The notes beneath the pieces were generated by a model. The model saw only the letters and a list, made by a program, of their open reading frames with translations, was not told the DNA's origin and did not search any database. Position numbers and translations under genes: made by a program. This document shows, piece after piece, positions 34,820-42,813 of a stretch of 55,244 nucleotides of DNA (position 1 is the stretch's first letter; each line of letters opens with the position of its first letter). This DNA comes from an uncultured Acetobacteraceae bacterium (GTDB taxonomy: Bacteria; Pseudomonadota; Alphaproteobacteria; Acetobacterales; Acetobacteraceae): contig CALMVO010000072.1 of assembly GCA_937873205.1 (NCBI GenBank), positions 1 through 55,244 of the forward strand, written 5' to 3'.

Positions 34820-36209
34820 TGGCGGTCTCCTTGCGACGAAGGACGAGCACTGAGGTCTTCGTACTAGTGCCTGCCGCCGCGAAGGTTACAGGAGGCAGAG
34901 AGAAGACGGCTTCGATGCTGCACTGAGCTGCTAAAAGCTGCCGCAATCGCGAGAACGGACCTCGATTTACAAGAATGCTGTCAGGGACAATGCTGACAAT
35001 AACGCCACCGGGTGCAGCCCAATCGATATACCGTTCTAGGAACAGAATTTCTGAATCTACGCGGCCGCCTTTATGCCCCATGGCAAATTCCGAAACATCT
35101 GCACCGCTATAGGTAGCGCCAAATGGTGGATTAGTAAGAATTAGCTGTGCCTGGCCTTCAAGCCGTTTCGTAATATCCGAATCCGGGCCTTTTCTCGCCA
35201 GTCCATTAGCGAGATAGAGGTTGGCTAAGTGCGTTCCAAACAAGCCGAGATTGATACATGCTAGTCGCAGCATACGCTCGGACTTATCAATTCCGACCAC
35301 GTTGTGATTTACAAAGCGGGTAAGCCACTCCGGCGCGCGCTGTGGATTATATTTGCGCACGCTTTCATGAAAAAACTTGATTGCCTCAGCGAGGAAAGAC
35401 CCGACCCCACAGGAAGGGTCCAAGATTACACCCGCTTGTTCGCATAGATCTGGATCAATTAATGCAGACCTTACTTCCGGTTTAAGTAAGTGGAATCCGA
35501 CTTGAATCATAAATCGTGCAACTTCGGGAGGGGTAAGGTATTGACCCATCTCCTTTTCGTCTACGAATGAGGCGGACATAAACCGCGAAAATACCTCATT
35601 AATCAGGTCATCACGCCCGGCTTCATGCAGCGATCGAAACGCAGCTGCGTTACGCTCGAAGATAGCAAGAAGGGCTTGTGCGAAAGTCTCATCAGCTGCG
35701 GTCAGAGAAGAGAAAAAGCGGCTTCTATCAGGTCCATGCCCGTTCAGGTCAGGAAGGTAGCGATTAAGCGCCTCATGAACGAAGGCGTTGACGTTTTCGA
35801 CGCTCGACTCTTTGGATGCTAGGTGTGTGCCCAGCCCCTGCCCTCCGGCGTCAATGGACGTGACATGGGCGAAAACTAGCACGGCGACCAGATCAAGAAC
35901 TTCCTGGCGCTTAGAAACTGAAGCCGTACGATGGAATTCCTCACGCAGGGCATTGAGTGTGCCTGCAATGGCATCCTCAAGTTGACGAAGACGAGCTTCA
36001 TCCTTGGACGTTGCGGCTAGTTCAATTAGGTCTCCAGTACCCTCAACAAGCGACCTGAGACGATCCTCAACCGCCTTGCGTGGTCGAGCGTCGCCTGTAC
36101 GGTAGCGAGAAAGGCTTGCAGCCGAAGAGCCAAGCCGCTCGGCCGCCAAAGCGGCATTGCCGCCGTGCTTTTCGACTAAACGGGAAACTAGTTCGGGAAT
36201 CGGCGTCAT
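34809..36209 (-). CDS. HsdM-like N6-adenine methyltransferase with N-terminal HTH domain
   Basis: The 466-residue protein combines an N-terminal HTH (LVEKHGGNAALAAERLGSSAASLSRYRTG, 11-39) with a type I-like methylase. Motif I is DPSCGVGSFL (264-273), the adenine-specific motif IV is NPPF (360-363), and GQYLTPPEVARFM (222-234) is the signature before motif I. GIDKSERMLRLACINLGL also matches. The added HTH is unusual and may bind the palindrome at 36222-36240 for autoregulation. The ATG at 36209 is the likeliest start; a GTG at 36233 would add eight residues. With the specificity subunit it forms the modification arm opposite the nuclease operon. Confidence 0.88.
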   Translation of the reverse strand: MTPIPELVSRLVEKHGGNAALAAERLGSSAASLSRYRTGDARPRKAVEDRLRSLVEGTGDLIELAATSKDEARLRQLEDAIAGTLNALREEFHRTASVSKRQEVLDLVAVLVFAHVTSIDAGGQGLGTHLASKESSVENVNAFVHEALNRYLPDLNGHGPDRSRFFSSLTAADETFAQALLAIFERNAAAFRSLHEAGRDDLINEVFSRFMSASFVDEKEMGQYLTPPEVARFMIQVGFHLLKPEVRSALIDPDLCEQAGVILDPSCGVGSFLAEAIKFFHESVRKYNPQRAPEWLTRFVNHNVVGIDKSERMLRLACINLGLFGTHLANLYLANGLARKGPDSDITKRLEGQAQLILTNPPFGATYSGADVSEFAMGHKGGRVDSEILFLERYIDWAAPGGVIVSIVPDSILVNRGPFSRLRQLLAAQCSIEAVFSLPPVTFAAAGTSTKTSVLVLRRKETANAH

Positions 36210-36221
36210 GCGCTTATACTG

Positions 36222-36240
36222 ATATGCTAACACGGCATAT
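36222..36240. promoter_or_regulatory. Palindrome upstream of the methylase gene
   Basis: ATATGC (36222-36227), 7-nt spacer TAACACG, GCATAT (36235-36240), 12 nt before the ATG at 36209 on the minus strand. It lies in an AT-rich gap and could be the site bound by the methylase HTH domain or the controller. Confidence 0.45.
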
Positions 36241-36306
36241 GCAATAGCGTATCACTGTTTCAAATGACTGTTTGACAGGGTGTATCCGATACAAGCTCTA
36301 CGCAAT

Positions 36307-36336
36307 CACCCCTGATAACGTCCTTTATCAGGGGTG
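36307..36336. terminator. Strong hairpin at the island/secB boundary
   Basis: CACCCCTGATAA (36307-36318) pairs perfectly with TTATCAGGGGTG (36325-36336) around a CGTCCT loop, 12 bp of stem. It lies 10 nt past the secB stop codon on the minus strand. There is no long T tract, but the stem is stable and correctly placed to end secB transcription. Confidence 0.6.
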
Positions 36337-36346
36337 ACCGGTCATC

Positions 36347-36943
36347 CTATCCTGCGCCCGCCGCCTCCACGGCCCCCGCCTGCGCCGCCGCCCGCCGCTC
36401 CTGCCACATCGCTACGAAGTCGATCGGCTGCAGCATCACCGGCGGGAAGCCGCCCTGGCGTACCGCGTCCGCCAGCACGTTGCGCGCGAACGGGAATAGA
36501 AGCCGTGGGCATTCCGCCAGCAGCACCGGCTCGATCGCATCGGCCTCCACCGCCTGCAACGTGAAGATGCCGCAATAGGCGAACTCCACTATGAAGGCCA
36601 CCGGCGGCGGCGCCTCGCCCGAGACGGGCTGCTGCGTGGTGGCGGTGCATTGGATCAGCAGCGCCACCTCGTAGACCGGCTGGTTCTCCTGCGCCCGCCG
36701 CGCCTGCACGTCGAGGTTCATCACCACGTGCGGCCGGATCTGCTGGATCGCATACACCCCCGGCGCCCCCGGCACCCGGAAGCTCAGCTCGCGCACGTAT
36801 TGGCTGCTCAGCACCAGCGGCGCCGGCGTCAGCGGCCGCGCCGCCCGCATGGCGCCGCCCACGCTCTCGCCGCCCGAGACCAGAGGCTGCCCTGCGAGAG
36901 CCGTCGCCGTCCCGGACGACGCGCCGGAGAGTGTATCTGACAT
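36347..36943 (-). CDS. secB: Protein-export chaperone SecB
   Basis: SecB holds precursor proteins unfolded and delivers them to SecA. The 198-residue protein has the conserved core: SQYVRELSFRVPGAP, VVMNLDVQARR, YEVALLIQCTAT, FIVEFAYCGIFTLQ, LLAECPRLLFPFARNVLADAVRQGGFPPVMLQPIDF. The N-terminal about 50 residues are an extension rich in Gly/Ser/Ala compared with E. coli SecB (155 residues). The ATG at 36943 follows GAAGGCTCGCC-type sequence and gives the MSDTLSG start. It is divergent from the Fic-like gene. Core gene at the right edge of the restriction-modification island. Confidence 0.93.
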   Translation of the reverse strand: MSDTLSGASSGTATALAGQPLVSGGESVGGAMRAARPLTPAPLVLSSQYVRELSFRVPGAPGVYAIQQIRPHVVMNLDVQARRAQENQPVYEVALLIQCTATTQQPVSGEAPPPVAFIVEFAYCGIFTLQAVEADAIEPVLLAECPRLLFPFARNVLADAVRQGGFPPVMLQPIDFVAMWQERRAAAQAGAVEAAGAG

Positions 36944-37061
36944 CGCGGGAAGGCTCGCCTTTGGGTTGGAGCGGAAGTTTACCGGAGCCGCCGCGATCTG
37001 TCGAAGACCCGCCCGCCGTCTTTGCATCCGATCCGGATCTTGGCCCGTAGAACGGCAAAGG

Positions 37062-38279
37062 ATGGCAGCGAAGGCGAGGCCGTCCAGAAAAGGGGACGTG
37101 GACGCCGTGCCAGTCGCGCATTACCGATCCTTCCGCGGGGCCGAGGCCAGCCGCGACGACCAGATCCGAGCCGAGCTGCTGGCAGCCCGCCTGCCGCGCA
37201 CCCTGGCGCTCTCCTCGGCGCTGCTGCCGCTCGAACGCGCACTCGACGCCTGCAGCGCGCTGCGCTCCCGACTCGGCAACGTCCCGTTCCAGAACAACAT
37301 GATCCGCGTCGAGAGCAAGCTGGACGCGCTCGCCCTCGACGGCGGCGCCGACCGCTCCGACGCCCTGCTGCGGCTGATGCTGGCGCAGGCCCTCGGCGAG
37401 CGCCCGGCGCCGCGCGAGCTGCGGCTCGCCGCGCACGCGCTCGAGGCGTTCCGCCACGGCCTGGCGGCCGTCCGCGCCGGGGGGCGCGCCGCCCTCACGA
37501 TGAGCCTGCTGGGCGAATTGGCCCGGCTCGGGCGCGGCACGCAACCCGCCTTCGGCCCGGTCGCGGTGCCGTCCGCCCACGCCCCCGCCGGCGCCCATCC
37601 CGGCACCCAGCCGGGTGCCCGCATCGCCCTGGCCTACCCGCTGGCCACCCCCGACGACGCGCTGACCCAGGCGACGCAGGACCTCGAGCGCTTCCTCACC
37701 GATCCGCCGCCGCTGCCGCTGCCGGTCCGCATGGCGATGGCGGCGGCCCGGATCGAGCTGCTGGCGCCGTTCGAGGAGGCCAGCCCGCAGCTCGCCCGCC
37801 TGCTGATGCCGCTGATGGCCGCGGCCGACGGCCGGCCTCCGCTGTTCATCGCCCAGGTGCTGGCCGCCCGCCGCGACGCCCATCAGGCAGCGCTGGCCGA
37901 GTTCGAGGCCGGGCAGGACTGGGAGGTCTGGATCGGCCGCTACCTGGGCTGGCTGGCCGACGCCGCCGACGCCGCCGCGATCCGGCTGGAGCGCGCCGAG
38001 CGCCTGCGCCTCGACCGCGAGGCCGGCATGGACTCGCTGCGCTCGGACTCGACCGCGCGCCGCCTGGCCGAGCTCGCCTTCGGGATGCCGGTGCTGACCG
38101 TCTGCGACGCGCAGGAGATGCTGGAGGTCTCGTTCCAGACCGCTAACGCCGCCGTCGCCACCCTCGTCCGGCTCGGCATCCTGGCCCCGCACTCCAACAT
38201 CCGCCGCAACCGCATCTTCATCTTCGGCCAGACCCTGGACATGCTGGCCGAATCGCTGGGTCCGGCCCCGATCACCTGA
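37062..38279 (+). CDS. Fic-fold protein with degenerate active site and winged-helix C-terminus
   Basis: The 405-residue protein follows the layout of Fic-family proteins. The N-terminal region has LALSSALLPLERALDACSAL (48-67). The Fic core has TQDLERFLTDPP (205-216), the helix pair IELLAPFEEASPQLARLLMPL (231-251) and RRDAHQAALAEFEAGQDWEVWIGRYL (270-295). The C-terminal winged helix has AFGMPVLTVCDAQEMLEVSFQTANAAVATLVRLGIL. In active Fic enzymes the HPFxxGNGRxxR motif supplies His, Gly-Asn-Gly and Arg; here it reads APFEEASPQLAR, so the catalytic His and phosphate-binding loop are gone. The inhibitory-helix region (VESKLDAL) also lacks the usual S-x-x-x-E-G. AMPylation is therefore unlikely; a DNA-binding or scaffold role is inferred. 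GTG at 37107 is an alternative start. Confidence 0.75.
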   Translation: MAAKARPSRKGDVDAVPVAHYRSFRGAEASRDDQIRAELLAARLPRTLALSSALLPLERALDACSALRSRLGNVPFQNNMIRVESKLDALALDGGADRSDALLRLMLAQALGERPAPRELRLAAHALEAFRHGLAAVRAGGRAALTMSLLGELARLGRGTQPAFGPVAVPSAHAPAGAHPGTQPGARIALAYPLATPDDALTQATQDLERFLTDPPPLPLPVRMAMAAARIELLAPFEEASPQLARLLMPLMAAADGRPPLFIAQVLAARRDAHQAALAEFEAGQDWEVWIGRYLGWLADAADAAAIRLERAERLRLDREAGMDSLRSDSTARRLAELAFGMPVLTVCDAQEMLEVSFQTANAAVATLVRLGILAPHSNIRRNRIFIFGQTLDMLAESLGPAPIT

Positions 38280-38316
38280 CCGCGCGCCGGCGCCCGCCCG
38301 GGGTCCGAAGGCCGTC

Positions 38317-39813
38317 TCACGGGCGGTCGCACCGGCGCAGCAGCATTGCCTGCGCGCCCGCCAGCACCGCCCGCACCGCCGGCTCGCGATAGGCCCAGAT
38401 CGAGCCCGGAACCGGTGGCGCCACGCTCATCGTCGCGTTGGCTTCGAACAGCAGCACGTCGCCACCCGGCCCTATCCCGAAATCGATGCCGCCGTAATCG
38501 AGCCGCAGCGCGTCCCGGATCCGCCCCAGCGCCGCCATCGCCGCGGCGCCCAGCACGCCCGGCATGTCGGCGAGGAACGCCGCCTCCTCGGCGCGCGCCG
38601 CCGGGTTGTCCGCCATGTCGGCGGTGAAGTGGTGCACCTTCCAGTGTGGCGAGATCGCCAGGTGCAGCGGCAGCAGCGCGTCGCCGACCATCATCACCCG
38701 ATACTTCCGCCAGGCGCCGTCCGGCCCGCGTCCGTCGAGCGGCTCGATCGCCATCAGCGTCTCGCCGGGCAGCGACGCCACCGCATCCGCGAGCCCGGCC
38801 GCGGTCTCGACGCGGAGGAAGTTCTCGCCGGTATGGTAGCCGGGGCTGCGCAGCAGGCAGGGGAAGCCCAGCCCGCCGGCGGCCTCCCGCAGCAGCGACG
38901 CGCGCGAGACTGTCCGGATGCGCGGCGCCACGACCCCGGCCAGCCGCCCGAGCCTGGCCGCGTTGTCCGCCCGCCTCGTCCCGAGGACGCGCGCCGGCGG
39001 GTTCACGACCGGCACCGCACTGCCCTCCAGCAGCCCGCCGGCGCGCCGCAACGCGTCGGCGCAGCGGTCGGCATCCCCGATCGCGTTGAACACCAGCGCA
39101 TGCGCCGGCAGCGCCAGCCCGTCTTCCGCCTGGTCCACGACCAGCGTGTGCACCAGGAACGTGCGGTCCTCCAGCAGGTGGCGGGTCGGCACGTTGCCGC
39201 CGCGCGCGGACACCAGCCGCAGCACCGCGACCGGGGGCGTCGGCCCGCGGTGCGGCCGGGTGGTCAGCGCCCGGCCGGCGAAGCCCGCGACGCGGTGGCG
39301 GCCGGCCGCCGCGTCGTCCACCCCGTCCAGGAGGTAGGACAGGCCCTGATGCGCCTCGCGAGCGGCCGGATCGGACCGCAGCGCCGCCTCGTACTGCAGG
39401 CGCGCCGCCTCCGCCTCGCCGTCCGTCCGCAGCAGGTGGCCCAGCATGATCCTAGGCGCCGCGTCCTCCGGGCGCATCGCGATCGCCTGCGCCAGCACCG
39501 TCCGCGCCGCCGTCGTGAACCCGTCATCGACGAGCATCGCCGCAAGCTGCAGGAGCGCCCCGGCATGGCCCATGTCGCGCGCCAGCACGTCGAGACACGC
39601 CTGCCGCGCCTCCTGCCGGCGGCCGAGCCGATCGAGCGGCCCGGCCCGTCCGAACAGCGCCTCCGGATCGTCCGGCGCCGCGGCGAGCCTGTCGTCCGCA
39701 TCGCGCAGCGCCCGTTCCGCGGCCTCGCGCGCGGGCCAGGACCGGGCGGCGACGTCGCCGCCGGGGGGATCGCCGAGAACGGGTGCCGGCCTGGCGGGAG
39801 CCGGCGGTTTCAT
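38317..39813 (-). CDS. TPR protein with C-terminal ATP-grasp-like domain
   Basis: The 498-residue protein has N-terminal TPR-like repeats (AERALRDADDRLAAAPDDPEALFGRAG, QACLDVLARDMGHAGALLQLAAML, QYEAALRSDPAAREAHQGLSYLL; about 30-170). A region that looks like an ATP-grasp ligase follows: GLGFPCLLRSPGYHTGENF, ETLMAIEPLD, WRKYRVMMVGDALLPLHLAIS and LDYGGIDFGIGPGGDVLLFEANATM, where the last segment has the acidic and Asn residues that bind metal-ATP. Related RimK-type proteins ligate amino acids or peptides. The substrate here is unknown. The ATG at 39813 is preceded by non-coding sequence, and the gene stands between a Fic-like gene (convergent) and DUF2721 (divergent). Confidence 0.75.
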   Translation of the reverse strand: MKPPAPARPAPVLGDPPGGDVAARSWPAREAAERALRDADDRLAAAPDDPEALFGRAGPLDRLGRRQEARQACLDVLARDMGHAGALLQLAAMLVDDGFTTAARTVLAQAIAMRPEDAAPRIMLGHLLRTDGEAEAARLQYEAALRSDPAAREAHQGLSYLLDGVDDAAAGRHRVAGFAGRALTTRPHRGPTPPVAVLRLVSARGGNVPTRHLLEDRTFLVHTLVVDQAEDGLALPAHALVFNAIGDADRCADALRRAGGLLEGSAVPVVNPPARVLGTRRADNAARLGRLAGVVAPRIRTVSRASLLREAAGGLGFPCLLRSPGYHTGENFLRVETAAGLADAVASLPGETLMAIEPLDGRGPDGAWRKYRVMMVGDALLPLHLAISPHWKVHHFTADMADNPAARAEEAAFLADMPGVLGAAAMAALGRIRDALRLDYGGIDFGIGPGGDVLLFEANATMSVAPPVPGSIWAYREPAVRAVLAGAQAMLLRRCDRP

Positions 39814-39936
39814 GACAGCATCATCCGGAGCGGACCGCCGGACGCGGTGGGAACAACCGATTTGCAGAGCTGAGGGCGGGGATGGGGCGGTGCGCATGAA
39901 CGGGACTTCCCGCGCCGCCTGCGCCGGGATGCGCGG

Positions 39937-40452
39937 ATGGCGCCGGTAGTGCCCGCCGCCGGCCTCGGCCCGCTCGCCGACGACCCCGTCGGCACCGCCG
40001 CCCACATCGTGCAGACGGCGCTCACGCCGATCTTCCTGCTGAACGGCATCGGCACGCTGCTGGCGCTGTTCAACACCCGGCAGGCGCGGGTGCGCGACCA
40101 CATGGCGCGCCTGACCGAACTCCTGGAGGGCGATGTCCAGCCGGACGAGGAGGCGCTGCTGCGCTGGCACATGAGGCGCCTGGCCAACCGCGTGCTCGCC
40201 CTCGACCTGTCGATCGTGCTGGGCGCCTGCGGCGGGGCGGCCACCTGCGGCTCGGTGTTCATCCTGTTCCTCGGCGACGTGAGGGGCGCCGACGTCGCGC
40301 GCTGGCTGATCATCCTGTTCGGCGCAGCGCTCGGCTGCACGATCGGCTCGCTGCTGGCCTTCCTCGCCGACAGCGTGCTCGCCTGGCACGCCTTTCGGCA
40401 GAACGGCTCGGTGCCGCTCTCGACTCGGGCCAGCCGGACCCCGTCCGTCTGA
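39937..40452 (+). CDS. DUF2721 family membrane protein
   Basis: The 171-residue protein has three hydrophobic segments: VQTALTPIFLLNGIGTLLALFNTR (about 25-48), LALDLSIVLGACGGAATCGSVFILFLG (about 88-114) and WLIILFGAALGCTIGSLLAFLAD (about 122-145). The ALTPIFLL-(5)-LL-x-x-x-N-TR-x-x-R-x-x-D/H pattern is diagnostic of DUF2721, an uncharacterised family of small inner-membrane proteins. No catalytic residues are apparent. An upstream in-frame option is not evident, and ATG 39937 is well placed. It is divergent from the ATP-grasp gene. Confidence 0.82.
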   Translation: MAPVVPAAGLGPLADDPVGTAAHIVQTALTPIFLLNGIGTLLALFNTRQARVRDHMARLTELLEGDVQPDEEALLRWHMRRLANRVLALDLSIVLGACGGAATCGSVFILFLGDVRGADVARWLIILFGAALGCTIGSLLAFLADSVLAWHAFRQNGSVPLSTRASRTPSV

Positions 40453-40529
40453 CGGCGACATCCGGGCGCGGTCGGACGCGCCGCCTCACCGGTCCGCCGG
40501 TCGTTGGCGACACGTTCCCCATCGGCGGC

Positions 40530-41140
40530 TCAGGATGCGGTCTTGAAAGGACGACCGGGTTGCGCGGGAGCAGGCTGGGCGAAGGCTTCCCGGGGGCGGG
40601 CCAAGGGGCTGGCCTCCACCTGTTGCAGGAACGTGGCGATGTTGTTCTGCACTGCACAATTGACGGAATCCGTCACGCGGGTCCTGCCGCTCCAGGAGAA
40701 GTCCATCGAAACATCCCTGCCGAAGCCACGATCGTCGAGAACAGCTCGGCGCCGGTTGATCGATCGATCAGCACGTAGCGACAGTCCATGCCGGTCTCCA
40801 TCGTGAAGCCGCGCGACGGGAGGCGGAGCTTCAGGACGGTCGCCGCCAGGTTCACGTGGACAGGCGTATCGTCCTGGAAGATGGCTGCGTGGTCGATGGC
40901 GTCGGCCAGCGCCTCTTTCATGGGTTCGACGACGATGTCGCTCCTGGGCGGCAGCGGTCCGGTCTTCTCGTAGGGGTGGGCCAGCGTGACCGTGATCGAA
41001 CGGAGGTCTTCCGGGAGGGACGATGGGCTCGGTCTCACGTCCTGGACCGCGAAGTTGAACGGTGGCTCATCCTGGCAGGCACCGAGCGCGAGAAGCGGCA
41101 CGACGAGGCAGATGGAACTCTTGCTCGGGAAGACGGGCAT
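40530..41140 (-). pseudogene. Lipoprotein with a C-terminal frameshift
   Basis: The first frame gives a lipoprotein signal (MPVFPSKSSICLVVPLLALGAC, Cys22). A mature part follows with RSITVTLAHPYEKTGPLPP, EALADAIDHAAIFQDDTPVHVNLAATVLKL and GMDCRYVLIDRSTGAELFSTIVASAG, and it ends early at 40673. From about 40745 the next frame continues convincingly as DVSMDFSWSG then RVTDSVNCAVQNNIATFLQQVEASPLA and ends at 40530. A single-base change in GCAGGGATGTTTCG explains the jump. Intact relatives with this layout are outer-membrane or periplasmic lipoproteins of unknown function. If the base is a sequencing error the protein would be about 203 residues. Confidence 0.75.
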
Positions 41141-41262
41141 TGGGAAGCGCTCGACCGATGTGCGAGCCGGACGGTAGCTTCGGATGGGTGAAGGAAGGCT
41201 GAACCGCCTGAACCGGTCCAGCATCAGGCCGCTGTCCAGACGATGCCCTGGCCCTACGGCTC

Positions 41263-41595
41263 CTAGCTGAACTGCACGCGCAGGAAGCCGAGCGCGGGCA
41301 GGGGGGTCCAGCTTCGCGGCAGGTCGGCGCGGCGGATCGGCGCGATGCTGTAGCGCGGGATCGGCTGCCGCGCGCTGCGCAGGAAATGCGCGTAGGCCTT
41401 CACCTGCGCCTCCCGCCAGTCCCGGTCCGCCAGCGCCGCCTCCCGGCTCGGATAGATCTCGGCGATCCGCGCGGTCCGCCCGGCCTCCGCCATCACTGCC
41501 CAGATGCTGTCGTCTCGCGCGCGCGGAAACGGGATCACGTCGCTCAAGGCGGGCACCGGATCGCTGTCTGACGAACCATTATTCAACCACACCAT
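41263..41595 (-). CDS. Small hypothetical protein
   Basis: The 110-residue protein is soluble and without a signal peptide. Readable features are DDSIWAVMAEAGRTARIAEIYPSREAALADRDWREAQVKAYAHFL, a helix-rich central part, and a proline-rich end (IPRYSIAPIRRADLPRSWTPLPAL). I do not recognise the family. The ATG at 41595 starts the part with normal composition; residues upstream of it are arginine-rich and look non-coding. It is divergent from the LapA gene at 41724. Confidence 0.6.
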   Translation of the reverse strand: MVWLNNGSSDSDPVPALSDVIPFPRARDDSIWAVMAEAGRTARIAEIYPSREAALADRDWREAQVKAYAHFLRSARQPIPRYSIAPIRRADLPRSWTPLPALGFLRVQFS

Positions 41596-41723
41596 GCCGC
41601 CCGGCCATCGCGCAAGCGGCCGCGGCAGGGCCCGGAACCACCCGCGACGGCACCCGTTCCTCACCGACGTGACGACGCGGCGCCACCGGCCGGAAGCAGG
41701 CCGCACCGTGCGAGGAGCTGTTC

Positions 41724-42086
41724 ATGCTGCGCCTGATCATCCTGCTGCCGTTCCTGATCCTGCTCGTGGTCTTCGTGCTGCTCAACCAGACACCGAGCGC
41801 CATGGAGCTGCCGTACTATTCCTGGCAGTCCTCGGCCGGCGTGATCGCGCTCATCACCGCGGTGCTGTTCTTCCTGGTCGGCGCGCTGATGGCCTGGTTC
41901 TCCGAGCTCCGGCAGCGCCGCCGCGCCCGCCGCGCCGAGCAGCAGATCCGCACGCAGGACACCCAGATCGCCGAGCTGCGCGCCCAGCTGGCGCAGTCGG
42001 TGGCGCACAACGTCGCCTACACCGGCGCGCCGCTGTCGGCCGCCCCCGGCGGCGCCGTGTCCGTCGCGCCGCCCTTTGCCCACTGA
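41724..42086 (+). CDS. LapA (DUF1049) family membrane protein
   Basis: The 120-residue protein has two membrane helices, LIILLPFLILLVVFVLLNQ (4-22) with the N-Q/P-x-x-x-x-L motif of the family, and GVIALITAVLFFLVGALMAWF (about 39-59). A basic coiled-coil segment follows (ELRQRRRARRAEQQIRTQDTQIAELRAQL). LapA/LapB-type proteins act in lipopolysaccharide assembly control in enterobacteria; alphaproteobacterial homologues are less well understood. It is immediately upstream of pyrF and overlaps its longest reading frame, a pairing seen in other alphaproteobacteria, so co-transcription is likely. Confidence 0.85.
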   Translation: MLRLIILLPFLILLVVFVLLNQTPSAMELPYYSWQSSAGVIALITAVLFFLVGALMAWFSELRQRRRARRAEQQIRTQDTQIAELRAQLAQSVAHNVAYTGAPLSAAPGGAVSVAPPFAH

Positions 42087-42807
42087 GCAGCCCGCCGTGC
42101 CGGGCCGTCGGCAGACCCGGCTGATCCTGGCCGTCGACACCCCCGACCCGGTTGTCGCACTGGGCTGGATGCAGTTCGCCGGCCGCCGGTGCGACGCCGT
42201 CAAGCTCGGGCTCGAGTTCACGCTGGCCAACGGTCCGGTGGCGGTCGGCTGCCTCGCCGAGGGCCACCGCCTGTTCCTCGATCTCAAGCTGCACGACATC
42301 CCCAACACCGTCGCCGCTTCGGTCCGTGCCTTGGCGCCGCTGCGGCCGGCGATGCTGACCGTTCACGCCGCCGGCGGCGCCGCCATGATCGAGGCCGCTG
42401 CCGAGGCCGTTCGCGAGGCCTACCCGGCCGATGCCCAGCCCATCCTGCTCGCCGTCACCGTGCTTACCAGCCTCGACGCTGAGTCCCTGCATGCGGCCGG
42501 CGTCGCCGGCGGGCCGCGCCAGCAGGTGCTGCGGCTGGGCCGGCTGGCGATCGCCGCCGGGGCCACCGGCTTGGTCTGCAGCCCGCACGAGGTGGCGCCA
42601 CTGCGCGACTCGCTGGGGCAGGGGCCCTGCCTGGTGGTGCCGGGTGTGCGGCCCGCGGGCGCCGCCAGCGGCGACCAGAAGCGGGTGATGACCCCGGCCG
42701 AGGCCCGCGACGCCGGTGCCGACTGGATCGTGGTCGGCCGCCCCATCACCCGCGCCGCCGATCCCGCCGCCGCCGCCGCGGCGATCGCCGCCGAACTCGC
42801 CGGCTGA
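42076..42807 (+). CDS. pyrF: Orotidine 5'-phosphate decarboxylase
   Basis: PyrF makes UMP from OMP, the last step of pyrimidine synthesis. The 243-residue barrel has RLILAVDTPDP (15-25), VKLGLEF, DLKLHDIPNT (69-78) with the catalytic Asp-Lys-Asp array, TVHAAGGAAM, LAVTVLTS, GLVCSPHEV, VVPGVRP and DWIVVGRPITRA. The TTG at 42076 is the longest start and overlaps the lapA end. The GTG at 42097 gives a leader more typical of the family and may be the true start. It is followed 6 nt later by trpF. Confidence 0.95.
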   Translation: MPTEQPAVPGRRQTRLILAVDTPDPVVALGWMQFAGRRCDAVKLGLEFTLANGPVAVGCLAEGHRLFLDLKLHDIPNTVAASVRALAPLRPAMLTVHAAGGAAMIEAAAEAVREAYPADAQPILLAVTVLTSLDAESLHAAGVAGGPRQQVLRLGRLAIAAGATGLVCSPHEVAPLRDSLGQGPCLVVPGVRPAGAASGDQKRVMTPAEARDAGADWIVVGRPITRAADPAAAAAAIAAELAG

Positions 42808-42813
42808 GCCGCA

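Noticed and set aside
30319-36209. A named phage-defence system such as BREX, DISARM or CBASS.
   Set aside because: None of the required partner genes (PglZ, BrxC, helicase with DUF1998, cyclase) are present; only restriction-modification and toxin-antitoxin genes are seen.
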